DNA of 64,000 nucleotides, taken from assembly GCA_035943635.1 (NCBI GenBank), contig DASZBX010000119.1, positions 9,154-73,153 on the forward strand. Reading direction: 5' to 3'. A model generated the notes under the pieces. It did not search any database, was not told where the DNA came from, and saw nothing but the letters and a program-made list of their open reading frames with translations. A program made the position numbers and the translations under genes. Numbering within the stretch: the stretch's first letter is position 1; every line of letters begins with the position of its first letter. Below, piece after piece: positions 18,633-26,400 of this stretch. Source of the stretch: DASZBX01 sp035943635. Lineage in GTDB: Bacteria; Actinomycetota; Actinomycetes; Streptomycetales; Catenulisporaceae.

Positions 18633-20462
18633 TCAGCTCGCCGCGGCGGTGCCGGTGCCGGTCGCCGCGGGAGTGCTCGCGGGCGGGGGCGTGGGCGGGT
18701 CGGTCGTGGCCGGCGGCGTGGTCGGCGGAGGCGGCGGTGACGTGGGCGGCGTCGCGGCCGGGGGCGTGGTGATCGCGGCCGGTGCGGTCGTGGTCGGTCC
18801 GGCCGGCGGGCCGGTCGTGGGCGTGGCCGTGCCGCTGGCGAAGCCGGGGCCCAGCGGGGCCGGGCCGCTCGCGGTCGGGGACGCGGTGCGGGTGTGTCCG
18901 CCGCCGCTCGCGCCGCCGCCCGGGGTGGTGCCGGCCGAGCCGGGCGGCGTGGTGGCGGCCGACGGGAGCGCCACGGTCGGCACCCCGGGTTGCAGCGCGG
19001 GTACCATCGGCGCGGCCGGCGGCAGCGGCTTGGGCGTCAGGCCGACGAACCAGGCGCAGCACAGCCCGGTCACCAGCACCAGCACGGCGCTGGACAGGGC
19101 GATCCGCAGCCGCAGGTTGCCGGCCGTGGCCCGCCCGGCCGCGCGCGAGAGCCGGCCGGCCATCCGGATCGACAGGTACGCCATCCCGGCCAGCGGGCAG
19201 ATCAGCATCAGGCTGCCCAGCACGCCGAGCAGGCCGGAGACGACCTGCCCGTGCACGAACGCCGACCCGGTGCCGACCAGCTGCTCCGACAGGGAGCGGA
19301 TGCCGGTGGCCAGGATCCGCGGCAGGTTCCACAGGGCGTAGCCGAGGTCGCCGATCAGCAGCGGCACCATGGTCGCGACCCAGCCGGTGACGATCACCCG
19401 GGTGGACCGCTTGAGCTCGGCCACCTGCGGCGGGGTGGGCCGGCCGGGGATCATGCTGCTCAGGATCGGGCGGATCCGGCCGTACAGGTCGGGCACGCCG
19501 GCCAGGTCGCCCAGGATGTAGTAGCCGTCCAGCCGGACGGCGGGCATCAGCTGTTCCAGCACCTCGAAATGGCCGAGGTAGACGGCGCTGAGGAAGAACG
19601 CCTGACCGGTCAGCAGATAGCAGCCGACCATCAGGAGCATGAAGACGACGTTGAAGTAGACCCCGCCGAGGTCGGTGCGGATCCGGCCGCCGCGCCCGAT
19701 CCGGTAGACGTCGGTCACGTCCGTGTACATCGACGGCCAGATCAGGAACAGCCCGCAGCCGATGCAGCCCGGCCGGGCGCCGCCGTACCGGCAGGCCGAG
19801 GCGTGGCCGAACTCGTGGAAGACCAGCGAGGCGACGGTCAGGCCGAACACGGCCAGCATCAGCACCGGCTGGTCCAGCACGCGCAGCACCGGGGTGATCG
19901 CGCCGTAGTACCCGAACAGCCACACGTCCATCGCCACGGCCGCGAGCAGCACCACGGCGACCACGCCCGGCTTGTGCAGCCAGGCCAGCGAGTGCCCGAT
20001 CCGGTTCACCCGGCGCTCGCTGAACAGCACCCGGTGCCCCTTGAGCGCGAGCAGCAGGTCGGACCGCGGGGCGTCGACCTCGTCGTGGTCCTGGCCCCAG
20101 GGCACGACCACGCCGAGCGGGATCAGCTTCTTGTCAATCAGGAAGCTGATGTTCTCCTCGCTCACCTCCCGGCCGCTGCGCTCGCTGACCAGCCGGGAGA
20201 TCCGCCCGGTGTCGCTGACCCCGTCGACCGCGTCCGCGACCAGGTGCAGCAGCTTGGTCAGCTGCACCACCTGGCCGTCTCCGCGCCGGGCGATGTAGCG
20301 CGGCTCGGTGAATCCGGAGCCCTGGTACTCGCCGTGCAGCCGCAGCCCGGAGCTGAGCCGGGGGACGAGGCCGTCGGCCGCGGGCCGCGGGGGCGGCAGC
20401 GTCGACGTGGCGAATCCGCCCGGTCCGGGAACGAAGGCCCGGGTGTTCGCAGTGACTGTCAT
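18633..20462 (-). CDS. Membrane M50-family zinc metalloprotease with Pro/Thr-rich tail
   Basis: 609 residues, 'putative peptide zinc metalloprotease' type. Residues about 30-140 are cytosolic and include a winged-helix-like part (QVVQLTKLLHLVADAVDGVS). Membrane helices follow, with the zinc motif HEFGH near residue 216 and the third-ligand motif RLDGYYILGD near 314; further helices run to about 500. The last 110 residues are Pro/Thr/Ala/Gly-rich and probably outside the membrane. ATG 20462 has GGAGGA upstream. It lies 201 bases after two small peptide genes and before a secreted protein, so it may cleave or help export the peptides. RiPP clusters do contain M50 proteases, but no modifying enzyme is seen here. 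Confidence 0.82.
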   Translation of the reverse strand: MTVTANTRAFVPGPGGFATSTLPPPRPAADGLVPRLSSGLRLHGEYQGSGFTEPRYIARRGDGQVVQLTKLLHLVADAVDGVSDTGRISRLVSERSGREVSEENISFLIDKKLIPLGVVVPWGQDHDEVDAPRSDLLLALKGHRVLFSERRVNRIGHSLAWLHKPGVVAVVLLAAVAMDVWLFGYYGAITPVLRVLDQPVLMLAVFGLTVASLVFHEFGHASACRYGGARPGCIGCGLFLIWPSMYTDVTDVYRIGRGGRIRTDLGGVYFNVVFMLLMVGCYLLTGQAFFLSAVYLGHFEVLEQLMPAVRLDGYYILGDLAGVPDLYGRIRPILSSMIPGRPTPPQVAELKRSTRVIVTGWVATMVPLLIGDLGYALWNLPRILATGIRSLSEQLVGTGSAFVHGQVVSGLLGVLGSLMLICPLAGMAYLSIRMAGRLSRAAGRATAGNLRLRIALSSAVLVLVTGLCCAWFVGLTPKPLPPAAPMVPALQPGVPTVALPSAATTPPGSAGTTPGGGASGGGHTRTASPTASGPAPLGPGFASGTATPTTGPPAGPTTTAPAAITTPPAATPPTSPPPPPTTPPATTDPPTPPPASTPAATGTGTAAAS

Positions 20463-20663
20463 TTCTGGGGGGATCCTCCGCCGCGTCGCGGGCCGACTGC
20501 TGCTGGTGCGGGCCCGGCGCCGCGGGCACGCCCTGAACCGGTCCGTGCGCACACGGGCCGACTTCGGGCGGGCCCGTCACGCCGGGCCTGCTGTGCTGCG
20601 ACTGCTTTCTGTCCTTCAGACCTGCTGAGCAGGCACCTGCCACCGCTGGCGCGGTGCGCCGAG

Positions 20664-20882
20664 CTACTGGGTGACGCTGATGCCCTGCGTGGCCTGCGAC
20701 TCGGCGTCGGCGCCGTGCGAACCGAAGTTGGCCGCGTTCGAGCTGTTGCTCGCGTGCACGTTGGCCACGTTCTTGGTCACGGTCACGGTCTTGGTGAAGT
20801 TGAACTTCAGCTTGCCCAGCGCCTCACGGCCCGGCAGCAGCTCGGCGGTCTCGGCCTCGAGCTCGTTGATGTCCATGCTCAT
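20664..20882 (-). CDS. Small paralogous peptide A (candidate precursor peptide)
   Basis: 72 residues with a leader-like, acidic N-terminus (MSMDINELEAETAELLPG) containing LLPGREAL, then a beta-prone Thr/Val/Lys stretch FNFTKTVTVTKNVANV and an Asn/Ser/Ala-rich C-terminus ending ISVTQ. It has no Cys and no membrane helix. It is clearly a paralogue of peptide B, including 75 identical consecutive bases. It resembles actinobacterial small peptides I recall with an LPxRExL motif and a Q-x-I-x-V-x-Q-like end; these have no known function. A second possible ATG lies two codons in. It may be a ribosomal peptide precursor or a self-assembling surface peptide (inference). Confidence 0.78.
   Translation of the reverse strand: MSMDINELEAETAELLPGREALGKLKFNFTKTVTVTKNVANVHASNSSNAANFGSHGADAESQATQGISVTQ
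20772..20846. repeat. 75-bp identical block, copy in peptide A
   Basis: Identical base for base to 21055-21129. It encodes the AELLPGREALGKLKFNFTKTVTVTK part of both peptides. Identity at synonymous positions points to recent duplication or gene conversion. Confidence 0.95.
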
Positions 20883-20943
20883 GTCGGTGTGCCTTTCTCG
20901 GTGTCTTGCGGAGGGAGGAGGTGGTTCGGACCAGTGCTTCGGA

Positions 20944-21165
20944 CTAGCCCTGGTTGATGGAGATGGTCTGCTCGGCGTCGGACCCGGCGGTCGCGTTGGC
21001 CGAGCCGAAGTTGGCGGCGTGCGAGGTGTTGCTCGCGTCCACGTTGGCGACGTGCTTGGTCACGGTCACGGTCTTGGTGAAGTTGAACTTCAGCTTGCCC
21101 AGCGCCTCACGGCCCGGCAGCAGCTCGGCCGACTCGGCCAACAGCTCGTTCATGTCCATGCTCAT
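20944..21165 (-). CDS. Small paralogous peptide B (candidate precursor peptide)
   Basis: 73 residues: MSMDMNELLAESAELLPG, the same REALGKLKFNFTKTVTVTK block as peptide A, then VANVDASNTSHAANFGSANA and the end TISINQG. ATG 21165 is well supported by GAGGAG six bases upstream; an in-frame extension to 21225 is not. It is the first gene of the leftward operon (peptide B, peptide A, M50 protease, secreted protein) and is divergent from an HTH gene. The sequence difference between A and B is concentrated in the last third, as in families where the tail is the active part. Confidence 0.8.
   Translation of the reverse strand: MSMDMNELLAESAELLPGREALGKLKFNFTKTVTVTKHVANVDASNTSHAANFGSANATAGSDAEQTISINQG
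21055..21129. repeat. 75-bp identical block, copy in peptide B
   Basis: The partner of 20772-20846, in direct orientation 283 bases away. Sequence outside the block, including the C-terminal codons, has diverged. Confidence 0.95.
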
Positions 21166-21218
21166 AGCGGCTCCTCGTGAGTGGGACGACCGGTGCCGTC
21201 CAACTTTGTCAGACGTTC

Positions 21219-21237
21219 TGTCCAACGAGATTGGACA
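21219..21237. promoter_or_regulatory. TTGGACA palindrome upstream of peptide B
   Basis: TGTCCAA-CGAGA-TTGGACA, perfect 7-base arms, centred 63 bases upstream of the peptide B start. A further GTCCAAC half-site lies at 21198-21204, 22 bases from the equivalent in the palindrome. It is a candidate operator in the 326-base gap between the peptide operon and the HTH gene. Confidence 0.5.
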
Positions 21238-21383
21238 CTAGTCGGATTGTCGGCCTGCGCGCAAGCGGTTTCCGGAAACTCACCGTAACGAGCACGTGAC
21301 ACCCCGCCGCGGACACCCGTACCGGCACCCCGATTCCAAGCCCGAATCCTGATGAACCCGTGGCGGCAGGTGGTATGTTCGAC

Positions 21384-21411
21384 ACCGGTCGCAACGTTCT
21401 GTGCGACCGGT
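21384..21411. promoter_or_regulatory. 10-bp inverted repeat upstream of the HTH gene
   Basis: ACCGGTCGCA-N8-TGCGACCGGT, perfect arms with an 8-base centre, ending 80 bases before the GTG of the HTH gene. It is a candidate binding site for the HTH protein or another regulator. Apart from this and the TTGGACA palindrome, nothing else is evident in 21166-21491. Confidence 0.55.
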
Positions 21412-21491
21412 CACAGACGGTGAGCCGGCTGAATCCAAGCGCGGCAAGCGCCCGCGGGCGACCGCATTCCGGAAGTTCAAGGGGTTTCACG

Positions 21492-21890
21492 GTGTCCAAC
21501 GCGCTACAGGACCTGATCAAGGAGCGCCTGGACCGGCACAACTGGTCCTATGGCGACGTGGCCCGCCGCGGCGCCATCCCCCGCTCCACGGTCCACCACC
21601 TGGCCACCTCGGACCGCCTGGTCCGGATGCCCCAGCCGGCCACCATGGAAGGCCTGGCCCGAGGCCTGGAACTCCCCCTGGACGCAGTCCGCCGAGCAGC
21701 CGCGGAAGCATGCGGCATCCACCTCTACGAAGCCGCGCCCGATCCCGAGGTGGGCGTCCTGATCGCCAGCCTGCAACAACTCTCGGTGCACGACCGCCGG
21801 CACGTGGCCGCCCTGGTCGAGTCCCTCCTGGACCGCGACCGCAAATCAGCCGACGACGACTCCCCCACCCCCGGCCCGAACGTCGCCTGA
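21492..21890 (+). CDS. Small helix-turn-helix DNA-binding protein
   Basis: 132 residues. An XRE-like helix-turn-helix lies near the N-terminus (DRHNWSYGDVARRGAIPRST, then VHHLATSDRL), followed by a helical region (MEGLARGLELPLDAVRRAAA) of the kind found in actinobacterial small regulators, and an acidic C-terminus. GTG 21492 has AAGGGG upstream; the same frame is open to 21360, but that part runs through the palindrome. It is divergent from the peptide operon and is its most likely local regulator (inference). Confidence 0.75.
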   Translation: MSNALQDLIKERLDRHNWSYGDVARRGAIPRSTVHHLATSDRLVRMPQPATMEGLARGLELPLDAVRRAAAEACGIHLYEAAPDPEVGVLIASLQQLSVHDRRHVAALVESLLDRDRKSADDDSPTPGPNVA

Positions 21891-22372
21891 CCCACCCGGC
21901 CGCACCGCGCCGGGCCCACGCCCGCCACGCCGCTGCGCCCCATCGCGCTGCGCCCATGCACGCCACGCCGCTCCGCCCCCCACGCCCGCCGAGCCGCTGC
22001 GCCCCATCACGCCCGCCCTCCCGCTGGGCCACCCAACACGCATTGACGCACGCCCCCTCCCCCTGCCGCTGAAGATCCTCCTAAGTTCCGGTTACTTTCC
22101 CCGCACCCCCTCGCCCCACCTCCTGCTCACCGCCGCGCCCCCATGCGCACCCTGGCGAATCCGCCAACCGCACCCGCCACCGGGCGACCCGGCGTAAAGT
22201 TCCCACCAAGAGTGCACGAGACAACACACACGGTGACCGTGAGGTCCGAAGGGGGCTTGTCACGGTACGCCCATCCGCCAGCCGTGTCGCGCCGGTTACC
22301 GACTCGCACCGCGTGCGCACAAGCCCGCCGGAACAATCGTTCCCGCCGGAACAACCGTTTTCGAGGAGACAA
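21891..22372. other. 482-base intergenic region with degenerate C-rich repeats
   Basis: From about 21905 to 22010 variants of a CACGCCGCTGCGCCCCATC unit recur several times in imperfect form. No convincing start codon with ribosome site, RNA gene or palindrome is seen. The last 60 bases should contain the promoter of the 86-residue gene that follows. Confidence 0.5.
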
Positions 22373-22633
22373 GTGCTGGTCGTGCAAGGGGGCCCCACCA
22401 CCGCGGTGGTGCGGGACCATACCGGGGAATCCGTAGTCCTGCTGTCGGGCGAACTGCCCGCCAACCTCACCGAAGCCAACCTGTCCGAGGTCCTGGACCT
22501 GGCCGCCGCAGTCCTGGACGACACGGAGATGGAACTCTTCTGCCGCTGCCTGGCCACCCTGCGCGCCGGAGACGTCAGCCGAACCCGCCGGGTGGAGATC
22601 GACGGAGCCGTCCTGACCGTCTACTCCGGCTGA
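22373..22633 (+). CDS. Unknown 86-residue protein
   Basis: Starts at GTG 22373 with GAGGAG just upstream; the open frame continues 20 codons further up without a ribosome site. The sequence reads VLVVQGGPTTAVVRDHTGES, then a central helix LTEANLSEVLDLAAAVLDDT, then MELFCRCLATLRAG with two Cys, and a beta-like end RRVEIDGAVLTVYSG. No known domain is recognised. It is followed 37 bases later by the SRPBCC gene on the same strand, so they may be co-transcribed. Confidence 0.6.
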   Translation: MLVVQGGPTTAVVRDHTGESVVLLSGELPANLTEANLSEVLDLAAAVLDDTEMELFCRCLATLRAGDVSRTRRVEIDGAVLTVYSG

Positions 22634-22670
22634 CCAACCGAGCCCCACAACCCAAGCGCGTGTCGAAGGG

Positions 22671-23222
22671 ATGAACCCCGCCACCCGGGAGAAGATGAAC
22701 CAGAGGGTCCAGCACAACGCTGACCGCTCAGCAAACGGATTGGGCGGTCGAGACATGCCGGACTCAGCACAAGGCGCAGGTTACATCTGTGTCAGCGTAC
22801 ACATCATGGCCCCAGCACAAGCAGTCTGGGAAGCAACAACAGACTGGGAACGCCAAAGCGCATGGATGCTGGGCACCCGCGTGCGAGGCACCGAAGCAAA
22901 CGGCCAAGGCGTAGGCGGCGGCATCGAAGCCTGGACCGGCGTAGGCCCCCTGGGATTCCTGGACACGATGGTGATCACAGAATGGGACCCCCCACACCGC
23001 TGCGCGGTGAAACACACCGGCCGCCTGATCAAAGGCACAGGAGCCTTCGAAGTAACCGAACACAAGGACGGCGGCTGCATCCTGAGCTGGAGCGAAGACC
23101 TGACCCTCCCCCTGGGCGCACTAGGCCGCCTAGGCTGGCCCGTCGCCAAACCCTTCACCAAATTCGGCCTGGAACGCTCCCTGGCCAAACTGAAAGCCGC
23201 AGTAACCGCAGAACAGTCCTAA
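22671..23222 (+). CDS. SRPBCC (START/polyketide-cyclase-like) protein
   Basis: Up to 183 residues. The fold signature is visible: an N-terminal beta strand then MAPAQAVWEATTDWERQSAWM, the middle strand WDPPHRCAVKHTGRLIKGTG, and a long C-terminal helix FGLERSLAKLKAAVTAE. Such proteins bind hydrophobic ligands in a cavity; the ligand here cannot be told. The start is uncertain: ATG 22671, 22695 and 22755 are all in frame and none has an ideal ribosome site; the domain itself needs only 22755. Codon use is odd for this genome, with many A-ending codons (gca, cca, caa, gta), which suggests recent transfer or special expression. Confidence 0.78.
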   Translation: MNPATREKMNQRVQHNADRSANGLGGRDMPDSAQGAGYICVSVHIMAPAQAVWEATTDWERQSAWMLGTRVRGTEANGQGVGGGIEAWTGVGPLGFLDTMVITEWDPPHRCAVKHTGRLIKGTGAFEVTEHKDGGCILSWSEDLTLPLGALGRLGWPVAKPFTKFGLERSLAKLKAAVTAEQS

Positions 23223-23333
23223 CCTCCCGCTCACCCAGGTCGCCATCCACGCAACCCCCCACCCAACAACCACGGTCCCGCCCAGCTCAGGCCCCTGCCC
23301 AACCCCCCTCCCAACGCACCCAGGGGAGGAAAA

Positions 23334-23399
23334 CCGTGGTGATTTTCTCGCGTGGCCAAACTCCCCCACCACCTGACCCAGCGCGGAAAATCGCCACGG
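23334..23399. repeat. 66-bp hairpin repeat element, intact copy
   Basis: Near-complementary arms at 23334-23352 (CCGTGGTGATTTTCTCGCG) and 23382-23399 (CGCGGAAAATCGCCACGG) enclose a 29-base centre. The same element, reversed, occurs at 62340-63879, where an insertion sequence splits it. Similarity extends about 10-20 bases beyond each arm. It lies between two convergent genes (SRPBCC and the P-type ATPase) and could act as a two-way terminator; its AT-rich stem centre is unusual here. The rest of 23223-23488 shows only C-rich sequence. Confidence 0.85.
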
Positions 23400-23488
23400 G
23401 CCGCCTTTGACTCAAACTCCACCCCCGCAACCACCACCCCCAGCCGAGCCGGCCCACCCCACGCACTACAGCCCCAGCGCCACCCCAC

Positions 23489-26400
23489 CTACGCCGCCTC
23501 CCCCACCCCCACCCCCATCCGATCCAAGACTCGAGGCGCCACCACAGCCCCCAACGTAGCCGCAGCGGAAGACCCCGCCACCACAGCCCACCCGACCGGC
23601 CCCAACGGCGTACACCCGAAGAACTGACTAACCCCAGGCGTCTCCACAATCGCCACCAAAGCAGCAGCCGAAGCAACCCCCGTGGCAATCACCAACGGAC
23701 TATGCCACCCGGTCACCAACGTCTGCCCCAACTGCGTCCCCACCAAGGCACCAAGCCCCATGGTGTCCGCCCGCCGAGCCCGACCGGTCATCCGCCCGGT
23801 CTGCCAGGCGAGAGTAGCCCCGACCGCGGTAGCCGTCCCACGAACCGCCAGATCCCGAGCCAAGGCCGGCCCCCACAACCCGGCCACCGGCCCGGCCGCC
23901 AACGGATCCCCCGCCGCAGCCGCATCCTCGCCCTGAGCCCCCGGTTTCGCCGGAGCCAGAGCGACGGCCAACGCCGGAAGCATGTCAGTAAGCATATTCA
24001 CCAGCAACAACTGCCGGGTGGCCAGCGGCGCCCGCCCGCTGATCGCGGTGCCCAGCACGGTGAACCCGATCTCGCCCGCGTTCCCGCCGACCAGGATCGA
24101 CACCGCGTCCCGCACGCTGCCCCACAACGCCCGGCCTTCGAGCAGCGCATCCACGATCCGGGTCGGATCAGGGTCCGCCAACACCAGATCCGCCGCGTTG
24201 CGGGCCGAGACCGATCCCCGCCCGGCCATCGCGATCCCGACGTCGGCCAGCCGGATCGCCGCCGCGTCGTTCGTCCCGTCGCCGGTCATCGCCACCACGT
24301 GCCCGGCCTGCTGAAGCACCTGGACGATACGCACCTTCTGCTCCGGCGAGACCCGCGCGAACACCGAGGTCTCCGCGATCCGGGCCGCCCGCGCCTTCTT
24401 CGGCAACGCATCCAGCTGCGCACCGGTCAGCACCTTGTGCGGGTCGACGATGCCCAGCTGCTCCGCGATCGCCGACGCCGTGGTCGGGTGGTCGCCCGTG
24501 ATCATCGTGATCCGCACCCCGGCACCGTTCAGCCGACGAATCGCCGCCGCCGCCGTAGCCCGCGGCGTATCCGCGATCGCGACGAACCCGACCAGCGTCA
24601 GCCCCTTGACCATCGGCGCGAGATCGACCGCGCCCGCCTCCACTCCGGCGAGCACCCCAGACTTCCCTGCCGCGCCGACCGCTCCCGCAGCCCCACGACC
24701 ACCACCACCGCCAAGCTGAGGCAGTGACTCAGCCTCCGGATTCGCCTCGGCGATGGCAAGCACCCGCAACCCAGTCCCAGCCAACCCGGCGATCGCGTCC
24801 AAAGCCGCACGCCGCCGCGCCGGCGTCAACGCCACCGGACCCGGCACCTCTCCATCAGCCTTCGAACCGTTCTTCCCCGCAGGCCGACTCAACACCGTCG
24901 TACACGCACTCAGCATCACTTCAGGCGCGCCCTTGACGGCCAACTGCAACCGCCCCGAATCCGTACCCAGAGACGCCGAGTACCCACGGTTGCTCTCGAA
25001 CGGCAACTCCGCCACCAGCTGCCATGCCGTATCAGGCGTGTTATTCGTCTGCGCAGCCTCAAGAACCGCACCATCCGTCGCATGCGCGACAGGCCGCCCC
25101 GACGCCACATCAGGCTGCGGACATGCACGCGCCGCCGTACGCAGCAGACGCTCCCCGACCACTCCGCTCAGCCCGACTTCGCCATCCAGACTCGCCAGCC
25201 GGGTGACCTTCAGCTTCCCCTCGGTCAGCGTCCCGGTCTTGTCGAAGCACAAGGTATCCACCCGCCCCAGCGCCTCCAGCGTGCGCGAGGAACGGACCAG
25301 TATCCCGTGCCGCGACAACCGCCGGGCCGCCGCCAGCTGCGCAACGGTCGCCACCAGCGGCAAGCCCTCCGGCACCGCGGCCACCGCGATCGCCACCCCG
25401 GACGCCACCGCCTGCCGCAGCGGCGCCCCGCGCATCGCCGCCAGCCCGGTGACCGCCAGTCCGCCGAGCCCGGCCACCGGCAGCGTGATCTTGGTCAGTT
25501 CGGCCAGCCGGGCCTGCATCCCGGCCGGGCCGGTCGCGTCCCCGGCGGCCGCGGCCGCACGTCCCGCCTCAGTGGCCTGACCCACCGCCGCCACGACCGC
25601 GAACGCGGTCCCGGCCAGCACAGTGCAGCCCTCGTAGAGCATGCAGGACCGGTCGGCCAGCTCGGCGCCGGGCGTGGCCGCCACGGACTTGGCCACCGGA
25701 AGCGACTCCCCGGTCAGGCTCGACTCGTCCACTTCGAGCCCGTCGGCCGAGATCAGCCGCACGTCCGCCGGAACCACGTCGGCCGCGCGCAGGGTGATCA
25801 CGTCGCCCGGGCGCAGCAACGCCGCCGAGATCAGCCGGGTCGGCGCGGTGGTCAGCCCGGCCAGCCACGGGCCGGCCGCGTCCGACTCCTCGTACCCCAG
25901 TTCGTCCACAGCACCCCGGGCGGACACGCCGCGCTTGCCGAACGGCCCGGCCGCGCCCACGGCGCCGGCAGCACCAGCAGCCCCCACCGCCGACTCATCA
26001 ATCAACAGCTTGACAGACCAGTCCACCACCCGGGCATGCTGCTGCTCGCCCATCAGCAGACCGTTCAACGCACGCTCGGCCCGCAGCCGCTGCCCGCCGC
26101 TGATCACGGCATTTCCAGCCATCACGCCACCGACCAGCAACGCATCCACACCGGAGCCGACCACGGCAGACGCCGCCGCACCGAACGCGAGTACCGGCGT
26201 GAGCGGGTCGCGCAGCTCCTCGGCCACCGCGTGCGCCAACGCCGTCGCGCCGCGGCTCGGCGTCACGACCAGTTTGGACACCAGCGGCACGTCCGCAAGA
26301 GAGCTGACCGTGTCCCGGCCGACATGCACCAGCGAAGCGAACTGTCCGGGACTCGCCACCTGCGTCTCGTCCTCCGCTTTGCGGGCCGCCCGCAGCTGCA

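Noticed and set aside
17878..21165. Known lanthipeptide or daptide cluster
   Set aside because: No LanM/LanC, aminotransferase, radical SAM, YcaO or peptide ABC transporter is present, and the peptides have no Cys; only the M50 protease is shared with some such clusters.
21891..22050. CRISPR or RNA gene in the repeated C-rich stretch
   Set aside because: Units are irregular, without spacers or stable secondary structure.
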